64,000 nt of DNA from RSA9 sp036381195 (GTDB lineage Bacteria > Gemmatimonadota > Gemmatimonadetes > Longimicrobiales > RSA9), in NCBI GenBank assembly GCA_036381195.1, contig DASVDH010000047.1, positions 44,156 through 108,155 on the forward strand, read 5' to 3'. This document shows, one piece after another, positions 41,788 to 52,100 of the stretch (positions within the stretch are counted from its first letter, which is position 1; each line of letters starts with the position of its first letter). The notes under the pieces were generated by a model. That model worked only from the letters and a program-made list of their open reading frames with translations. It did no database searches and had not been told where the DNA came from. A program made the position numbers and the translations under genes.

Positions 41788-41859
41788 GTGACCTCCGTCC
41801 TTTCGGGTTCCGTCTCGTGAAGCAGTCCGCCCGGGATGCACACCACGGCCCACGCGCCT

Positions 41860-42147
41860 TCACGCCTCGCGGCGGTCGCCCATCCAGTACCGTGCGCGCG
41901 GACCGCGCACCCCCGCCCGGTCCGCCCAGTTCGCGAGCCGGCACCGGTCCAGCGAGAGGCAACCAACCCGCCGCAGCGTCGCCCGCGGGTCGCGCCGATG
42001 CCCCGACGCCTTCCGCTCCGCCTGGATCAGGCCGAGCCGCTCGTAGGATCGCAGTGCGGACGCCGCCACGCCCCTGCGGGCCGAGAGCTCGCCGATCGCC
42101 AGCGTGCCTTGCGCGCCGGCGGCTCGGCGCGCCGATCCCGTTGCGTC
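41860..42147 (-). pseudogene. soxR: soxR remnant with internal deletion
   Basis: The frame encodes the SoxR N-terminal MerR-type helix (TLAIGELSARRGVAASALRS, YERLGLIQAERKASGHRRDP, RATLRRV) and then jumps straight to the extreme C-terminus, GCLSLDRCRLANWADRAG and ARYWMGD, which in SoxR surrounds the last two cysteines of the Cys-x2-Cys-x-Cys-x5-Cys iron-sulfur site. About 65-70 middle residues, the dimerisation helix and the first two cysteines are missing, so the product could not hold the 2Fe-2S cluster. No proper start codon remains in frame. A SoxR-type promoter lies immediately upstream. Confidence 0.78.
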
Positions 42148-42177
42148 TCAATGCCCACACGCTACGGCGCTGCGGCC

Positions 42178-42208
42178 TTGACTTCAAGTTCACTTCAAGT
42201 GTTAGACT
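42178..42208 (+). promoter_or_regulatory. SoxR/MerR-type promoter with 19-bp spacer
   Basis: TTGACT at 42178-42183 and TAGACT at 42203-42208 are exactly 19 bp apart, the overlong spacer typical of MerR-family promoters. Between and over them lie ACTTCAAGT-TC-ACTTCAAGT (42181-42200), whose halves also form an 8-of-9 dyad (ACTTCAAGT versus ACTTGAAGT) like the SoxR box CCTCAAGTTAACTTGAGG. It faces the FAD-linked oxidase gene and its back side faces the soxR remnant. Confidence 0.75.
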
Positions 42209-42281
42209 TCCGCCACCCGATCAGATCGAACACGGCCGTCGGGCCGCATGGCCTGACGCGTTCCGAACAGAGGAGCCTACA

Positions 42282-43676
42282 TTGCACAACGCAACATTGC
42301 ATGGGAGCACCGACGCCGTGCAGCGGCTTCGCGCCGGCATCGCCGGCCGGGTGATCGCGCCCGGCGACGCGGAGTACGATGCCGCGCGCAGCCTGTACTA
42401 CACCGGCTACGACCGCCGGCCGGCCGCCATCGCGAGGCCGGTCGGCGCGAGCGATGTCGCACGTGTCATCGCGGCGGCACGCGAGACGGGTCTGCCGCTC
42501 GCGGTGCGCAGCGGCGGCCACAGCATCGCCGGCCACAGCGTGGTCGATGGTGGGATCGTGCTCGACCTCTCGACGCTGGACCGGTTGGAGATCGACCCGG
42601 CGGGCAGGACCGCGTGGGCGGGGGCGGGTTTGACGGCGGGCGAGTACACTGCGGCGGCGGCCGCGTACGGGCTCGCGACGGGGTTCGGCGACACGGCGTC
42701 GGTCGGCATTGGCGGGATCACGCTGGGTGGCGGCCTCGGGTTCCTGCACCGCAAGTACGGCCTCACGGTGGACAACCTGCTCGCGGCGGAGGTCGTGACG
42801 GCGGACGGCGAGGTGGTCGTGGCGGATGCGGAATCGCACCCGGATCTGTTCTGGGCCATCCGCGGCGGCGGCGGCAACTTCGGCGTCGTCACGCGCTTTC
42901 GGTACCGGCTGCACGAGGTCGGCGACGTCGTCGGCGGGGTGATGATGCTGCCGATGACGCCGGCCCGGCTGGTCGAGCTGGTCGGCGTGCTCACCGAAGC
43001 ACCGGACGAGGTGTCGGGCCTGGCCGGCGTGATGTTCGCGCCGCCGATGCCGTTCGTCCCGGCCGAGCACCACGGCAAGCTGGTCGCGACGGTCATGCTG
43101 GTCCACGCCGGCCCCATCGCCGAGGGTGAACGGTTCCTCGCCCGGCTCCGCGCGCTCGCCTCGCCGATCATCGATGCGGTCCGGCCGATGCGGTACCCGC
43201 AGATCTACGCGGGGCCGGAGCCGCCGAACCCGGCGCGCGCGGCCCTGCATCCGTTCTTCCTGGACACGTTCGACCGCGCCACGGCGGACGCGGCCGTCGC
43301 AGCGCTCGAGCGGTCCAGCGCGCGCATGCGCGTGGTGCAGATCCGTCCGCTGGGCGGCGCGGTTGCCCGCGTCTCGCGCGACGCGACCGCGTTCGCGCAT
43401 CGCGACCGGCGCATGATGGCGATCGTCGCGGCTCTGTACGAAGATGCCGGCGAGACGGCGGCGCACGAGGCGTGGGCCGCGCAGGCCGCCGCGGAGCTGC
43501 GCCAGGGCGAGCCGGGCGCGTACGTCGGCTTCATGGGTGAGGCCGATGAGGCGCGGGTCCGCGAGGCGTACCCGGGCGCGACCTGGGACCGGCTGGCGGC
43601 CATCAAAGCGCGCTACGATCCCGCGAACGTGTTCCGGCTGAATCAGAACGTGCCGCCGGCGAACGGCCGCGGTTGA
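42282..43676 (+). CDS. FAD-binding oxidase, berberine-bridge-enzyme type
   Basis: The 464-residue protein has a PCMH-type FAD domain (AVRSGGHSIAGHSVVDGGIV, with His for 8-alpha-histidyl FAD linkage), GVGIGG-like SVGIGGITLGGGLG, GGGGNFGVVTRFRY, and the C-terminal BBE segment YDPANVFRLNQNVPP. The position that carries the second (cysteinyl) FAD bond in bicovalent members reads GDTAS, so only one covalent bond is expected. It would oxidise sugars or alcohols using oxygen. The start is a TTG at 42282 with AGGAG six bases upstream. It is probably driven by the SoxR-type promoter at 42178-42208. Confidence 0.92.
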   Translation: MHNATLHGSTDAVQRLRAGIAGRVIAPGDAEYDAARSLYYTGYDRRPAAIARPVGASDVARVIAAARETGLPLAVRSGGHSIAGHSVVDGGIVLDLSTLDRLEIDPAGRTAWAGAGLTAGEYTAAAAAYGLATGFGDTASVGIGGITLGGGLGFLHRKYGLTVDNLLAAEVVTADGEVVVADAESHPDLFWAIRGGGGNFGVVTRFRYRLHEVGDVVGGVMMLPMTPARLVELVGVLTEAPDEVSGLAGVMFAPPMPFVPAEHHGKLVATVMLVHAGPIAEGERFLARLRALASPIIDAVRPMRYPQIYAGPEPPNPARAALHPFFLDTFDRATADAAVAALERSSARMRVVQIRPLGGAVARVSRDATAFAHRDRRMMAIVAALYEDAGETAAHEAWAAQAAAELRQGEPGAYVGFMGEADEARVREAYPGATWDRLAAIKARYDPANVFRLNQNVPPANGRG

Positions 43677-43722
43677 CGGAGCGCCCGGCCGGTCGGCACG
43701 TGCGAGTGCCGGCCGGCCGCGC

Positions 43723-45705
43723 TCAGTCCGCCGCCATCCGCAGGTCGTGGTCGAAGCCGATGCGCGCGGCGCCCTGCTCGATGGCGAGCACGGCGAGCGC
43801 GCCCTCCGCGATGGCCTCTGTGACCCTGCGCGCCTCGACCGCGTCGCCGATCACGCGCACGTCCGGCACGGCCGCCTTCAGCGCATCGGCGAGGCCGTCG
43901 TTGGGCCGGGCGCCGAGGCAGTAGACGACGGTCGCGGCCGGGATGGTCTCGACGCCGTACGGGCTCTCCACCGTCACCTCGCCCCGGTCGACACGCATGA
44001 TCTTGGTCTCCGTCAGGATCCGGACGCCGAGCGTCTCCAGCCGCTGGAGCAGCAGCGCGCGGTCGTCGATGGGCGCGTCGGTCGCCACCGCATCGGTCAT
44101 CTCGACGATCGTGACCTCGCACCCGCGCTCTGCGAGGAACTCGGCCGTCTGGGCGCCGGAGCAGCCGCCGCCCGCGATGACGACGGGGCTCTTCGCCTCC
44201 TTCTCGCCGAGCAGCAGCTCCACCGCGAACGCGGTGTCCGCGCCGGGGGCGGTGTGGATGCGCGGGCGGAACGGCGAGGAGCCGATGGCGACGATCGCGG
44301 CGTCCGGCGCGACCTCGCGCACCGCGTCCGCCGTCGCGCGCGTGCCGGTGCGGATGTCGACGTCGAGCCGGCGCAGCTCGCGCGTCAGGGACTCGCGCAG
44401 CTCTCGCCAGCCGGGCCGGTACGGCGCGGCCTCCGCGGCGAAGAGCTGGCCGCCGAGCGCGTCGTCCTCCTCGAAGAGCACGACGCCGTGGCCGCGCTGT
44501 GCCGCGATCCGCGCTGCGGTCATCCCGCCCGGCCCGCCGCCGGCGATGGCGATCTTCAGCGCGCGCGCCGGCGGCCGCTCGAACACCTCCTCGCGGCTCG
44601 TCTCCGGGTTGACCGTGCACCACACGTCCTTGTGCTCGAAGAGGCGGGAGACGCACCCCTGGTTGCACGCGATGCACGGGATGATCTCCTCGAACCGCCC
44701 TTCCCGCGCCTTGTTCGGCCAGTCCGGGTCGGCGACCAGCGTGCGGCCGATGGCGACGAAGTCCGCACGGCCCGTGGCGACGATCTCGTCCGCCAGCCGG
44801 GGGTCGCGGATCTTGCCCACGGCGATGACCGGCACGCCGACGGCCGCCTTGACGCGCTCGGCGAACGGGAGCAGCACGCCGTCCTCGCGCGCCATCGGCG
44901 GCATCATGTAGCCGCGCGTGTACGATGCGTAGCTCCCCACCGAGATGTGGAGCGCCGCCACGCCCAGGTCCTCCAGGCGCCGCGCGATCACGACCGTGTC
45001 GTCCGGCGTGAGGCCGCCCGGCACCAGCTCGTCGCAGGACAGCCGGACGATGACCGGGAAGTCCCGGGACACGGCAGCCTGCGCCGCCTGGACGACCTCG
45101 ACCAGGAAGCGCATCCTGTTGTCGAGCGACCCGCCGTACTGGTCCTCGCGCTGGTTCGTGAACGGCGAGAGGAACTGGGTGATGAGGTAGCCGTGCGCGC
45201 CGTGGATCTCGAGGAAGTCGCAGCCCGCCGCCTCGGCGCGGCGCGCGGAGTCGGCGAACGCGCGGATGATGTCGTGGATCTCCTCCACCTCCAGCGCGCG
45301 CGGCGCCTCCTTCATGAGCGGATCGGGAATCGCCGACGGCGCGACCGGACGCTCCCCCGTGATGCGCGACTGTGTCTGCCGCCCTGCGTGATAGAGCTGC
45401 GGCCCGATGGCCGCGCCGTGCGCGTGCGCGACCTCGACCAGGCCGGCGAGCCCGCCAATGACGAAGTCGTTGTGCAGCCCGAGCTGGTGGTGGAAGCCGC
45501 GGCCGTCCGGGCGAACGAAGCTGGCCTCCAGGATCATCGTGCCCACGCCACCGCGGGCGAGCCGCTCGATGTGGGCCCGGTACCGCGGCGTCACGCGGCC
45601 GTGCTCGTCCGCGTAGTTGCGCACCATCGGCGGCATGACCACGCGGTTCTTCGTTCTCGCACGGCCGATCCGTCCGGGGCTGAAGAGCGAACGCAGCGCA
45701 GGCAT
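43723..45705 (-). CDS. Old Yellow Enzyme-type Fe-S flavoprotein (2,4-dienoyl-CoA reductase-like)
   Basis: The 660-residue enzyme has an N-terminal FMN barrel (RSLFSPGRIGRARTKNRVVM, then GPQLYHAGRQ and DFLEIHGAHGYLITQFLSP), the 4Fe-4S ligands CIACNQGC plus a Cys eleven residues on in VWCTVNP, and a C-terminal FAD/NAD(P) part with GGGPGGMTAA and VVIAGGGCSG. This is the layout of 2,4-dienoyl-CoA reductase, trimethylamine dehydrogenase and related enzymes, which reduce alkenes or demethylate amines. The substrate is unknown. GGAG precedes the ATG. It diverges from the aldose dehydrogenase gene. Confidence 0.94.
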   Translation of the reverse strand: MPALRSLFSPGRIGRARTKNRVVMPPMVRNYADEHGRVTPRYRAHIERLARGGVGTMILEASFVRPDGRGFHHQLGLHNDFVIGGLAGLVEVAHAHGAAIGPQLYHAGRQTQSRITGERPVAPSAIPDPLMKEAPRALEVEEIHDIIRAFADSARRAEAAGCDFLEIHGAHGYLITQFLSPFTNQREDQYGGSLDNRMRFLVEVVQAAQAAVSRDFPVIVRLSCDELVPGGLTPDDTVVIARRLEDLGVAALHISVGSYASYTRGYMMPPMAREDGVLLPFAERVKAAVGVPVIAVGKIRDPRLADEIVATGRADFVAIGRTLVADPDWPNKAREGRFEEIIPCIACNQGCVSRLFEHKDVWCTVNPETSREEVFERPPARALKIAIAGGGPGGMTAARIAAQRGHGVVLFEEDDALGGQLFAAEAAPYRPGWRELRESLTRELRRLDVDIRTGTRATADAVREVAPDAAIVAIGSSPFRPRIHTAPGADTAFAVELLLGEKEAKSPVVIAGGGCSGAQTAEFLAERGCEVTIVEMTDAVATDAPIDDRALLLQRLETLGVRILTETKIMRVDRGEVTVESPYGVETIPAATVVYCLGARPNDGLADALKAAVPDVRVIGDAVEARRVTEAIAEGALAVLAIEQGAARIGFDHDLRMAAD

Positions 45706-45952
45706 GGTCGGCTCCTGGGCAAGACGCGGCTGTGTGACGGCGGCGGGTTGCAATCTCCGCACCAGCCGCGGCTCGCGGGGGAGGCGTTTGGAGCGGCCTC
45801 GTCCTGCCGGGAGGGGGTGCGCCCTCAGCCCCAGGATCGCGACGATGGCGAGCGATCTCGTCGCCGGGCGCGCCACGGACGGAGGCCACGGACTGGACCA
45901 TCTCTTGCCGCGCAGCACCGTCCCGGCGGCCCCAACGAACCGGAGATCCACC

Positions 45953-47215
45953 ATGCGCACACGTCGTGCGACTCTCGTCCCGCTCCTCCTGCTGGCCTGC
46001 AATGGCGCCGCTGAACGGGATGGCGCGCCGGAGGCGGCCCGAGCGCCGATGCCGGCAGCGCACCCCGTTCCACCCGACTGCCCCCGCGTCGAGACTCGCC
46101 CGCCGAACGCGCGGGGCCAGCGGCCCGCGTTTCCCGGCCAGACCCGCGCGTGCGCAGTGGATTCGGATGTGGAGTACGACGTCGTCGTGCTGGCACGCGG
46201 GCTCGAGCACCCCTGGGCGGTGGAGCCGCTGCCGGACGGCGACCTGCTCGTGACCGAGCGGCCGGGCCGCATGCGCATCATCACGGCGGCCGGTCAGGTC
46301 GGCGAGCCGATCGAGGGGTTGCCGCGGGTGGACGCGCGCGGGCAGGGCGGCCTCCTCGATGTCGCGCTCAGCCCGAGCTTCGAGGCCGACCGCACCATCT
46401 TCTGGAGCTACGCCGAGCCGCGGGAGGGCGGCAACGGGACCGCCGTCGCGCGCGGCGTGCTCTCCCCCGATCGCAGCAGGGTCGACGACGTGCGGGTCAT
46501 CCTCCGCGCCGAGCCGACCTACGCAGGCCGCAACCACTTCGGCTCCCGCCTCGCCTTCGGCCCGGACGGCATGCTGTACATCACGACCGGCGACCGGTTC
46601 GACACGCGCAGGCGCATGCACGCGCAACGGCTCGACAACCATCTCGGCAAGGTCCTGCGCATCGCGCCGGACGGATCCGTGCCGCAGGACAACCCGTTCG
46701 CCGGTCAGGGGAATGCGCGGGCGGAGATCTGGTCGCTCGGCCACCGGAACGTGCAGGCCATGGCCTTCGATCCGCAGGGCCGGCTCTGGATCGTGGAGCA
46801 CGGGCCCCAGGGTGGCGACGAGCTGAACCTGATCCAGCGCGGCAGGAACTACGGCTGGCCGCTCGTCTCCTACGGCGAGGAGTACACGGGGCGGCCGATC
46901 GAGACGGCGGAGACGCAGCGCCCCGGCTACGAGCAGCCGGTCTATTACTGGGACCCCGTGATCGCGCCGTCCGGCGCGCAGTGGTACACGGGGGATGCGT
47001 TTCCTGCGTGGCGCGGCAGCCTCTTCGTCGGCGGGCTGGTTGCCGAGGCGCTGGTGCGGCTCGTGATCGAGGACGAGCGTGTGACGGGCGAGGAGCACCT
47101 GCTCGGGGAGCGCGACCAGCGGGTGCGGGACGTGCGCCAGGGGCCGGACGGCATGCTGTACGTGGTGACGGACGAGGACGAGGGCGAGCTGTGGCGGGTC
47201 GTGCCGCGGCGGTGA
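45953..47215 (+). CDS. PQQ-dependent aldose sugar dehydrogenase family lipoprotein
   Basis: The 420-residue protein has a lipoprotein signal (TLVPLLLLACNG) and the six-bladed soluble glucose dehydrogenase (YliI/Asd) fold: GLEHPWAVEPLPDGDLLVTE, RPGRMRIIT, the metal and PQQ region YAGRNHFGSRLAFGPDG, DNHLGKVLRI, EIWSLGHRNVQAMAFDPQG and EHGPQGGDELNLI. It would oxidise aldoses in the periplasm with PQQ. No pqq genes are seen here, so the cofactor must come from elsewhere or the medium. GGAG precedes the ATG. Confidence 0.93.
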   Translation: MRTRRATLVPLLLLACNGAAERDGAPEAARAPMPAAHPVPPDCPRVETRPPNARGQRPAFPGQTRACAVDSDVEYDVVVLARGLEHPWAVEPLPDGDLLVTERPGRMRIITAAGQVGEPIEGLPRVDARGQGGLLDVALSPSFEADRTIFWSYAEPREGGNGTAVARGVLSPDRSRVDDVRVILRAEPTYAGRNHFGSRLAFGPDGMLYITTGDRFDTRRRMHAQRLDNHLGKVLRIAPDGSVPQDNPFAGQGNARAEIWSLGHRNVQAMAFDPQGRLWIVEHGPQGGDELNLIQRGRNYGWPLVSYGEEYTGRPIETAETQRPGYEQPVYYWDPVIAPSGAQWYTGDAFPAWRGSLFVGGLVAEALVRLVIEDERVTGEEHLLGERDQRVRDVRQGPDGMLYVVTDEDEGELWRVVPRR

Positions 47216-47288
47216 GGCGAGGATCGCGGCAGGTCCCCGACGCCTTCCAGAACGGCGCCGGTAGCCCTCTTGGGGAGCGTGCGGCGCG

Positions 47289-49160
47289 ATGACCGCGAAC
47301 CCCGCCCTGACGTTCGCCATCGCGCTGATCGCTGGCGTCATCGCGCAATCGCTCGCCCGGCACCTGCGCATCCCGGGCATCGTCCTGCTCCTGCTGACCG
47401 GCGCCGTGCTGGGCCCCGAGGCGCTCGGCCTCGTCCACCCCGACACGCTGGGTGCCGGCCTCGAGCTGCTCGTCGGATTCTCCGTCGCGATCGTGCTGTT
47501 CGAGGGCGGGCTCAACCTGAAGCTCGAGCGCGTCCGCCGCGAAGCCCAGACCATCCGCCGGCTGATCACGCTCGGCGCATTCGTGTCGCTCGCCGGCGGG
47601 ATGCTCGCCGCGCGCTACGTCCTCGGGTGGGACTGGCGCACCGCGGTGCTGTTCGGCTCGCTGATCACCGTGACCGGGCCGACCGTGACCCTCCCGTTGC
47701 TGCGCCGCATCCGTGTCACGCCCAACATCGCGACGATCCTCGAGGCCGAGGCCGTCCTGATCGACCCGATCGGCGCGATCGTAGCCGTCGTCGCGCTCGA
47801 GGTGGTGCTGGCGACGACGGCACAGGCCGCCGCGTTCGGCCTGCTCGGGATCCCCGCCCGGCTCTTCACCGGCACGTCGCTCGGCGTGCTCGGCGGCATC
47901 GGAATGGGCCTGCTGCTCCGCCACGAGCGGATCGTGCCGGCAGGGCTCGAGAACATCTTCGCGCTCTCGCTCGTGCTCGTCCTCTACACGTTCGGCAACG
48001 CCGCGGTGCCGGAGAGCGGGATCCTCGCCGCGACCGTCGCGGGCCTCGTCGTCGGCAACATGCGCACGCACCTCGAGCGCGAGCTCCGCGAGTTCAAGGA
48101 GCAGCTCACCGTCCTGCTAGTGGGGCTGCTCTTCGTCTTGCTCGCTGCCGACGTGCGCCTCGCGGAGGTCACCGGCCTGGGTTGGGCCGGCGTCGCCACG
48201 GTGCTGCTCGTGATGTTCGTGATCCGCCCCGTCGGCGTCGCGCTCTGCACGCACGGCTCCGCGCTGACCTGGCGCGAACGCGCCTTCATCGCGTGGCTCG
48301 GCCCTCGCGGCATCGTCGCCGCGGCGGTCGCCTCCCTGTTCGCGCAGGCCCTGCTCGACCGCGGCATCCCGCTGGGCGGCGAGCTGCGCGCGCTCGTGTT
48401 CTTCGTCATCGCGACGACCGTGATCGTGCAGGGTCTCTCCGGCGGTCCGATCGCCGGGGCCCTCGGCATCCGGCGCCGGACCGACACGGGCTACATCGTC
48501 GTGGGCGCCAACCCACTGGGCCGCGCGCTCGCCCACGCGCTCGGCGCTGCCGGCGAGGAGATCGTGCTCATTGACAACAACGCCACGGAGGTCCGGGCGG
48601 CGGAGGAGGAAGGGCTGCCGGTCATCCTCGGCAGCGCCAACGAGGAAGGGCCGCTGATCCGCGCCGACATCGAGGGGCGCCGCGGCTTCGTCACCGTGAC
48701 GACGAACGAGGGCCTCAACCTGCTGCTGGCCCGGCACGCGAAGGAGCTGTTCCGCGTGCGCCGCACATACGTCACCGTCCACCGCGCCAAGGCCGGCATC
48801 CAGCCGTCGCACGTCCACGAGGCCGGTGCCAGCGTCCTGTTCGGCGGCCCGATCGACGTGCAGCAGTGGATCCACCGCGTGCGACAGCAGGCCGTGACGA
48901 CCCAGCACTGGCGCTACGCCGGCGAAGCCGATGGGGGCGCGCCCCAGAAGGGACGGGACGGCGTCGCTCTCGCCGGTCTGCTGCCGCTCGTGATCGTGCG
49001 GCGCGGCACGGCCATGCCGGCAGGCGATGACATCCGCATCCAGCCCGGCGATGTCGTGACCCTGCTGGTTCAGCGCGAGGCGGCCGCGGCGGTCCGCGAT
49101 CGCCTGGTCGCCGACGGCTGGGAGCCAGCGCCAGCGGACGCGAGGGCACGGGCGGCATAG
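47289..49160 (+). CDS. NhaP-type cation:proton antiporter with TrkA-N/C domains
   Basis: The 623-residue protein has an N-terminal CPA1 membrane domain of about 12 helices (FAIALIAGVIAQSLARHLRI, FEGGLNLKL, ITVTGPTVTLPLLR, EAEAVLIDPIGAIVAVVALE, WLGPRGIVAAAVASLFAQ) and a cytoplasmic TrkA-N domain from about 400 (GYIVVGANPLGRALAHALG) followed by a TrkA-C-like domain (DDIRIQPGDVVTLLVQREA). It likely exchanges Na or K for protons under nucleotide control. It starts 74 bp after the dehydrogenase stop on the same strand, perhaps in one transcript. GGGGAG lies upstream with slightly long spacing. Confidence 0.95.
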   Translation: MTANPALTFAIALIAGVIAQSLARHLRIPGIVLLLLTGAVLGPEALGLVHPDTLGAGLELLVGFSVAIVLFEGGLNLKLERVRREAQTIRRLITLGAFVSLAGGMLAARYVLGWDWRTAVLFGSLITVTGPTVTLPLLRRIRVTPNIATILEAEAVLIDPIGAIVAVVALEVVLATTAQAAAFGLLGIPARLFTGTSLGVLGGIGMGLLLRHERIVPAGLENIFALSLVLVLYTFGNAAVPESGILAATVAGLVVGNMRTHLERELREFKEQLTVLLVGLLFVLLAADVRLAEVTGLGWAGVATVLLVMFVIRPVGVALCTHGSALTWRERAFIAWLGPRGIVAAAVASLFAQALLDRGIPLGGELRALVFFVIATTVIVQGLSGGPIAGALGIRRRTDTGYIVVGANPLGRALAHALGAAGEEIVLIDNNATEVRAAEEEGLPVILGSANEEGPLIRADIEGRRGFVTVTTNEGLNLLLARHAKELFRVRRTYVTVHRAKAGIQPSHVHEAGASVLFGGPIDVQQWIHRVRQQAVTTQHWRYAGEADGGAPQKGRDGVALAGLLPLVIVRRGTAMPAGDDIRIQPGDVVTLLVQREAAAAVRDRLVADGWEPAPADARARAA

Positions 49161-49197
49161 CAAGCCCGACGCCGGCCCCGCGCCCTCGCCGCTCGAC

Positions 49198-52100
49198 TCA
49201 CCGTTCGCCGCTCGCCACGCCGGGCCGGCGCCACTTGTTGGGCGGCGGCGGCTCCTCGCGCAGGCGCACGGGATTCGCCTCCAGCAGCCGCAGCGCCTCC
49301 TTCACCGCAGCCTCGAGCTGGGGATCGTGGCCGGCGATCACCTCGGCCGGCGTCATCTCGACCTCGATGTCCGGCGCGACGCCCTCGTTCTCGACGTCCC
49401 ACTCGCCGTCCAGGTTGAAGAAGCCGCCGCGCGGCGCGATCATGACGCCGCCGTCGATGAGCGGCGGCGTGTCCCACGTGCCGACGAGCCCGCCCCAGGT
49501 GCGCGTGCCGACCAGCGGCCCGATGCCGAGGAAGCGGAACATGTAGGGCAGCAGATCGCCGCCGGAGCCCGCCATCTCGTTGATGACCATCACCTTCGGC
49601 CCCCAGATGCCCGCGCCGGGCGAGGTGAACGGCCGGCGGTCCGCGACGGCGTTGTTGAAGTAGCCGTGCAGCCGCCGTGACATGATGTCCACGATGTAGT
49701 CCGCCGCGGAGCCGCCGGTGTTGAAGCGCTCGTCGATCACCGCGCCCTGCTTGTCCTGCTGCGCGAAGTACTCGCGGTTGAACGCCGTGTAACCGCCCCG
49801 CGCGGTGTTCGGCAGCCACACGTACGCGAGCCGCCCGCCGCTCAGCTCGTCCACCTTGCGGCGGTTCTCCTCGACCCACGCGTGCGTGCGGAGCCCGGAC
49901 TCGCTCGCCACGGGCACCACCGTGATCACCCACGAGCCCTCGCGCGTCGGCCGGCGGTTCACCCGCAGGAACGTCTGGCGGTTGGCCGTGTTCTCGAAGA
50001 GCCGGTACGGGTTCTCGGGCGCGCGCAGCTCGACGCCGTTGACCTCCAGGATGTAGTCGCCCTCCGCCACGCGCAGCCCGGGCGCCGCGAGCGGCGCGCG
50101 CATCTCCGGGTTCCAGGGATCGCCCCTGTAGATCCGCTTGATGCGGTAGCGCCCTTCGTGGATCTCGAGGTCGGCGCCCAGCAGGCCGACGGAGACCTCA
50201 TCGATGTCCGGGAGGTCGCCGCCGCGCACGAACGAGTGGCCCACCGAGAGCTCGGCGCCCATCACGTCCAGCAGGTAAGTCAGGTCGGAGCGGTGCCGCA
50301 CGTGCTCGACCCACGGCTCGTACATCGCGCGCACCTGTTGCCAGTCCGCGCCGTGGGTGTTGGGCACGTAGAGGAAGTCCCGCTGGAAGCGCCAGCCCTC
50401 CACGAACATCTGCCGCCACTCGGCCCGCGGGTCCACGCGCATCCTCAGCGGCGACGTGTTCAGCCGCCCGTCGCCCACCTTCGGCGCCGTGCGCGCCGTC
50501 GCGTCCACGATGCCCCAGGTCGCCGCACCGCGCCCGCCCGGCCCGCCAGGTCCGCCGCCACCCGCCCGGTACAGCAGCTTCTTGCCGTCCGCCGAGAACG
50601 TGTAGAACTGCACACCCACGAGGAACGGCTGGGCCTTGCGTTCCTCGAGTGTGTACCTATGCACCGTCACGCCTTGCTGGTTCGGCACCGCCTCGCCGTA
50701 GAAGATCGTGCCCTCCGCGCCCGCGACCAGCGACGTGTAATTGCGGCGCGGCACGTTCAGCGCGACGATCCGGTCGCCGATGCCGGCGAAGTCGATCTGC
50801 AAGGGCCGGAGCGAGGGCAAGGGCGAGGGCGAGGGGGTTGCGCCGCGCCCCTTCCCCGCCGCTCCCCCGCCCTTGCCCTGGCCCTGGCCCGCGGTGCCCC
50901 CTCGGGCCGCCGCGACCGTTTCATCACCGGTTTCGGGCAGGAGCGGCGAGGGCTCGGAAGCGGAGAGCACCGCCAGATAGACCCCGCGCGTCGTCGGCCG
51001 GTCGTACGAGCTCATGTCAAGCCAGCCGGTGTTCAGCGCGACGTCCGTGCTGGCCAGGAAGTAGAGGTACTTGCCGCTCGCGTCCCAGGCCGGCGAGAGC
51101 GCGTCGGCCATCCCGTCCGTCACCTGGTAGCTCTTCCCGTCCTCGAGCGAGTACACGAACACCGCGTGCAGCTTGTTCGCCAGGCGCTTCGCGTACGCGA
51201 TGTAGCGCGAGTCCGGCGACCACACCGGGTCCACGGTGCGCTGCGGGAACAGCCAGTTGTCCGTGTCCACCTTCACGTTCCGACCCGTTTCCACGTCCAC
51301 GTACCACAGGTTCAGGTCGGTGTCCGTGAACACGATCTTCTTCGAGTCCGGCGACCAGGCGGGCGTGAAGTAGAAGGTCTTGCTCTCCAGCTCGATGACG
51401 CGCCGCTCGCCGATGCCCTCCTGATCCGCGATGACGAGCCGGTACTCGCCGCCCTCGTCGCTGAACCACGCGATCTTCTGCCCGTCCGGCGACCACGTCG
51501 GCTGCCGGTCCGCCACGCCCGGGCTGTTCGTCAGGTTGCGCCAGTCCCCTTCCTCCGCGGGCACGGTGAAGATCTCGCCGCGCGCCTCGAACACCGCGCG
51601 CTTGCCCGTGGGCGAGAGCCGCGCGTTGGTCAGCCGGTGGCCGACCGATTCCCAATGCGGCATCGCCCAGGGGAAGTCGCCGGCGACGCGGATGTCCACG
51701 GGCCGGGACCGCCCTTCCGCGGGGTCGTACAGGTGGATCATGCCCGCCTGCTCGAACACCAGCACGCCGCCGCCCGCGTCCAGGTTCTTGACGTCGTAGT
51801 CCCGGAACGTGGTGACCTGCCGGAGCTGCTTCGTGCGCGTGTCGTACGCCCACACGTTCATCGCCCAGTCGCGGTCGGACAGGAAGTAGACCTCATCGCC
51901 GAGCCAAACGGGGTCCACGTCGTTGCTGCCCTCCCACGGCGGCGTCTCGAGCGTGTAGTCGTCGAGGTCCAGGATCCACACCGGCCGGTTCTGCCCGCCC
52001 CGATAGTTGCGGAACTCGTCCTCCCAGGGCGAGACCATCTGGTAGGCGAACCGGGCGCCGTCCGGCGAGTGCTCGCCGCGGTGCGCGCGCGGCATCGGCA

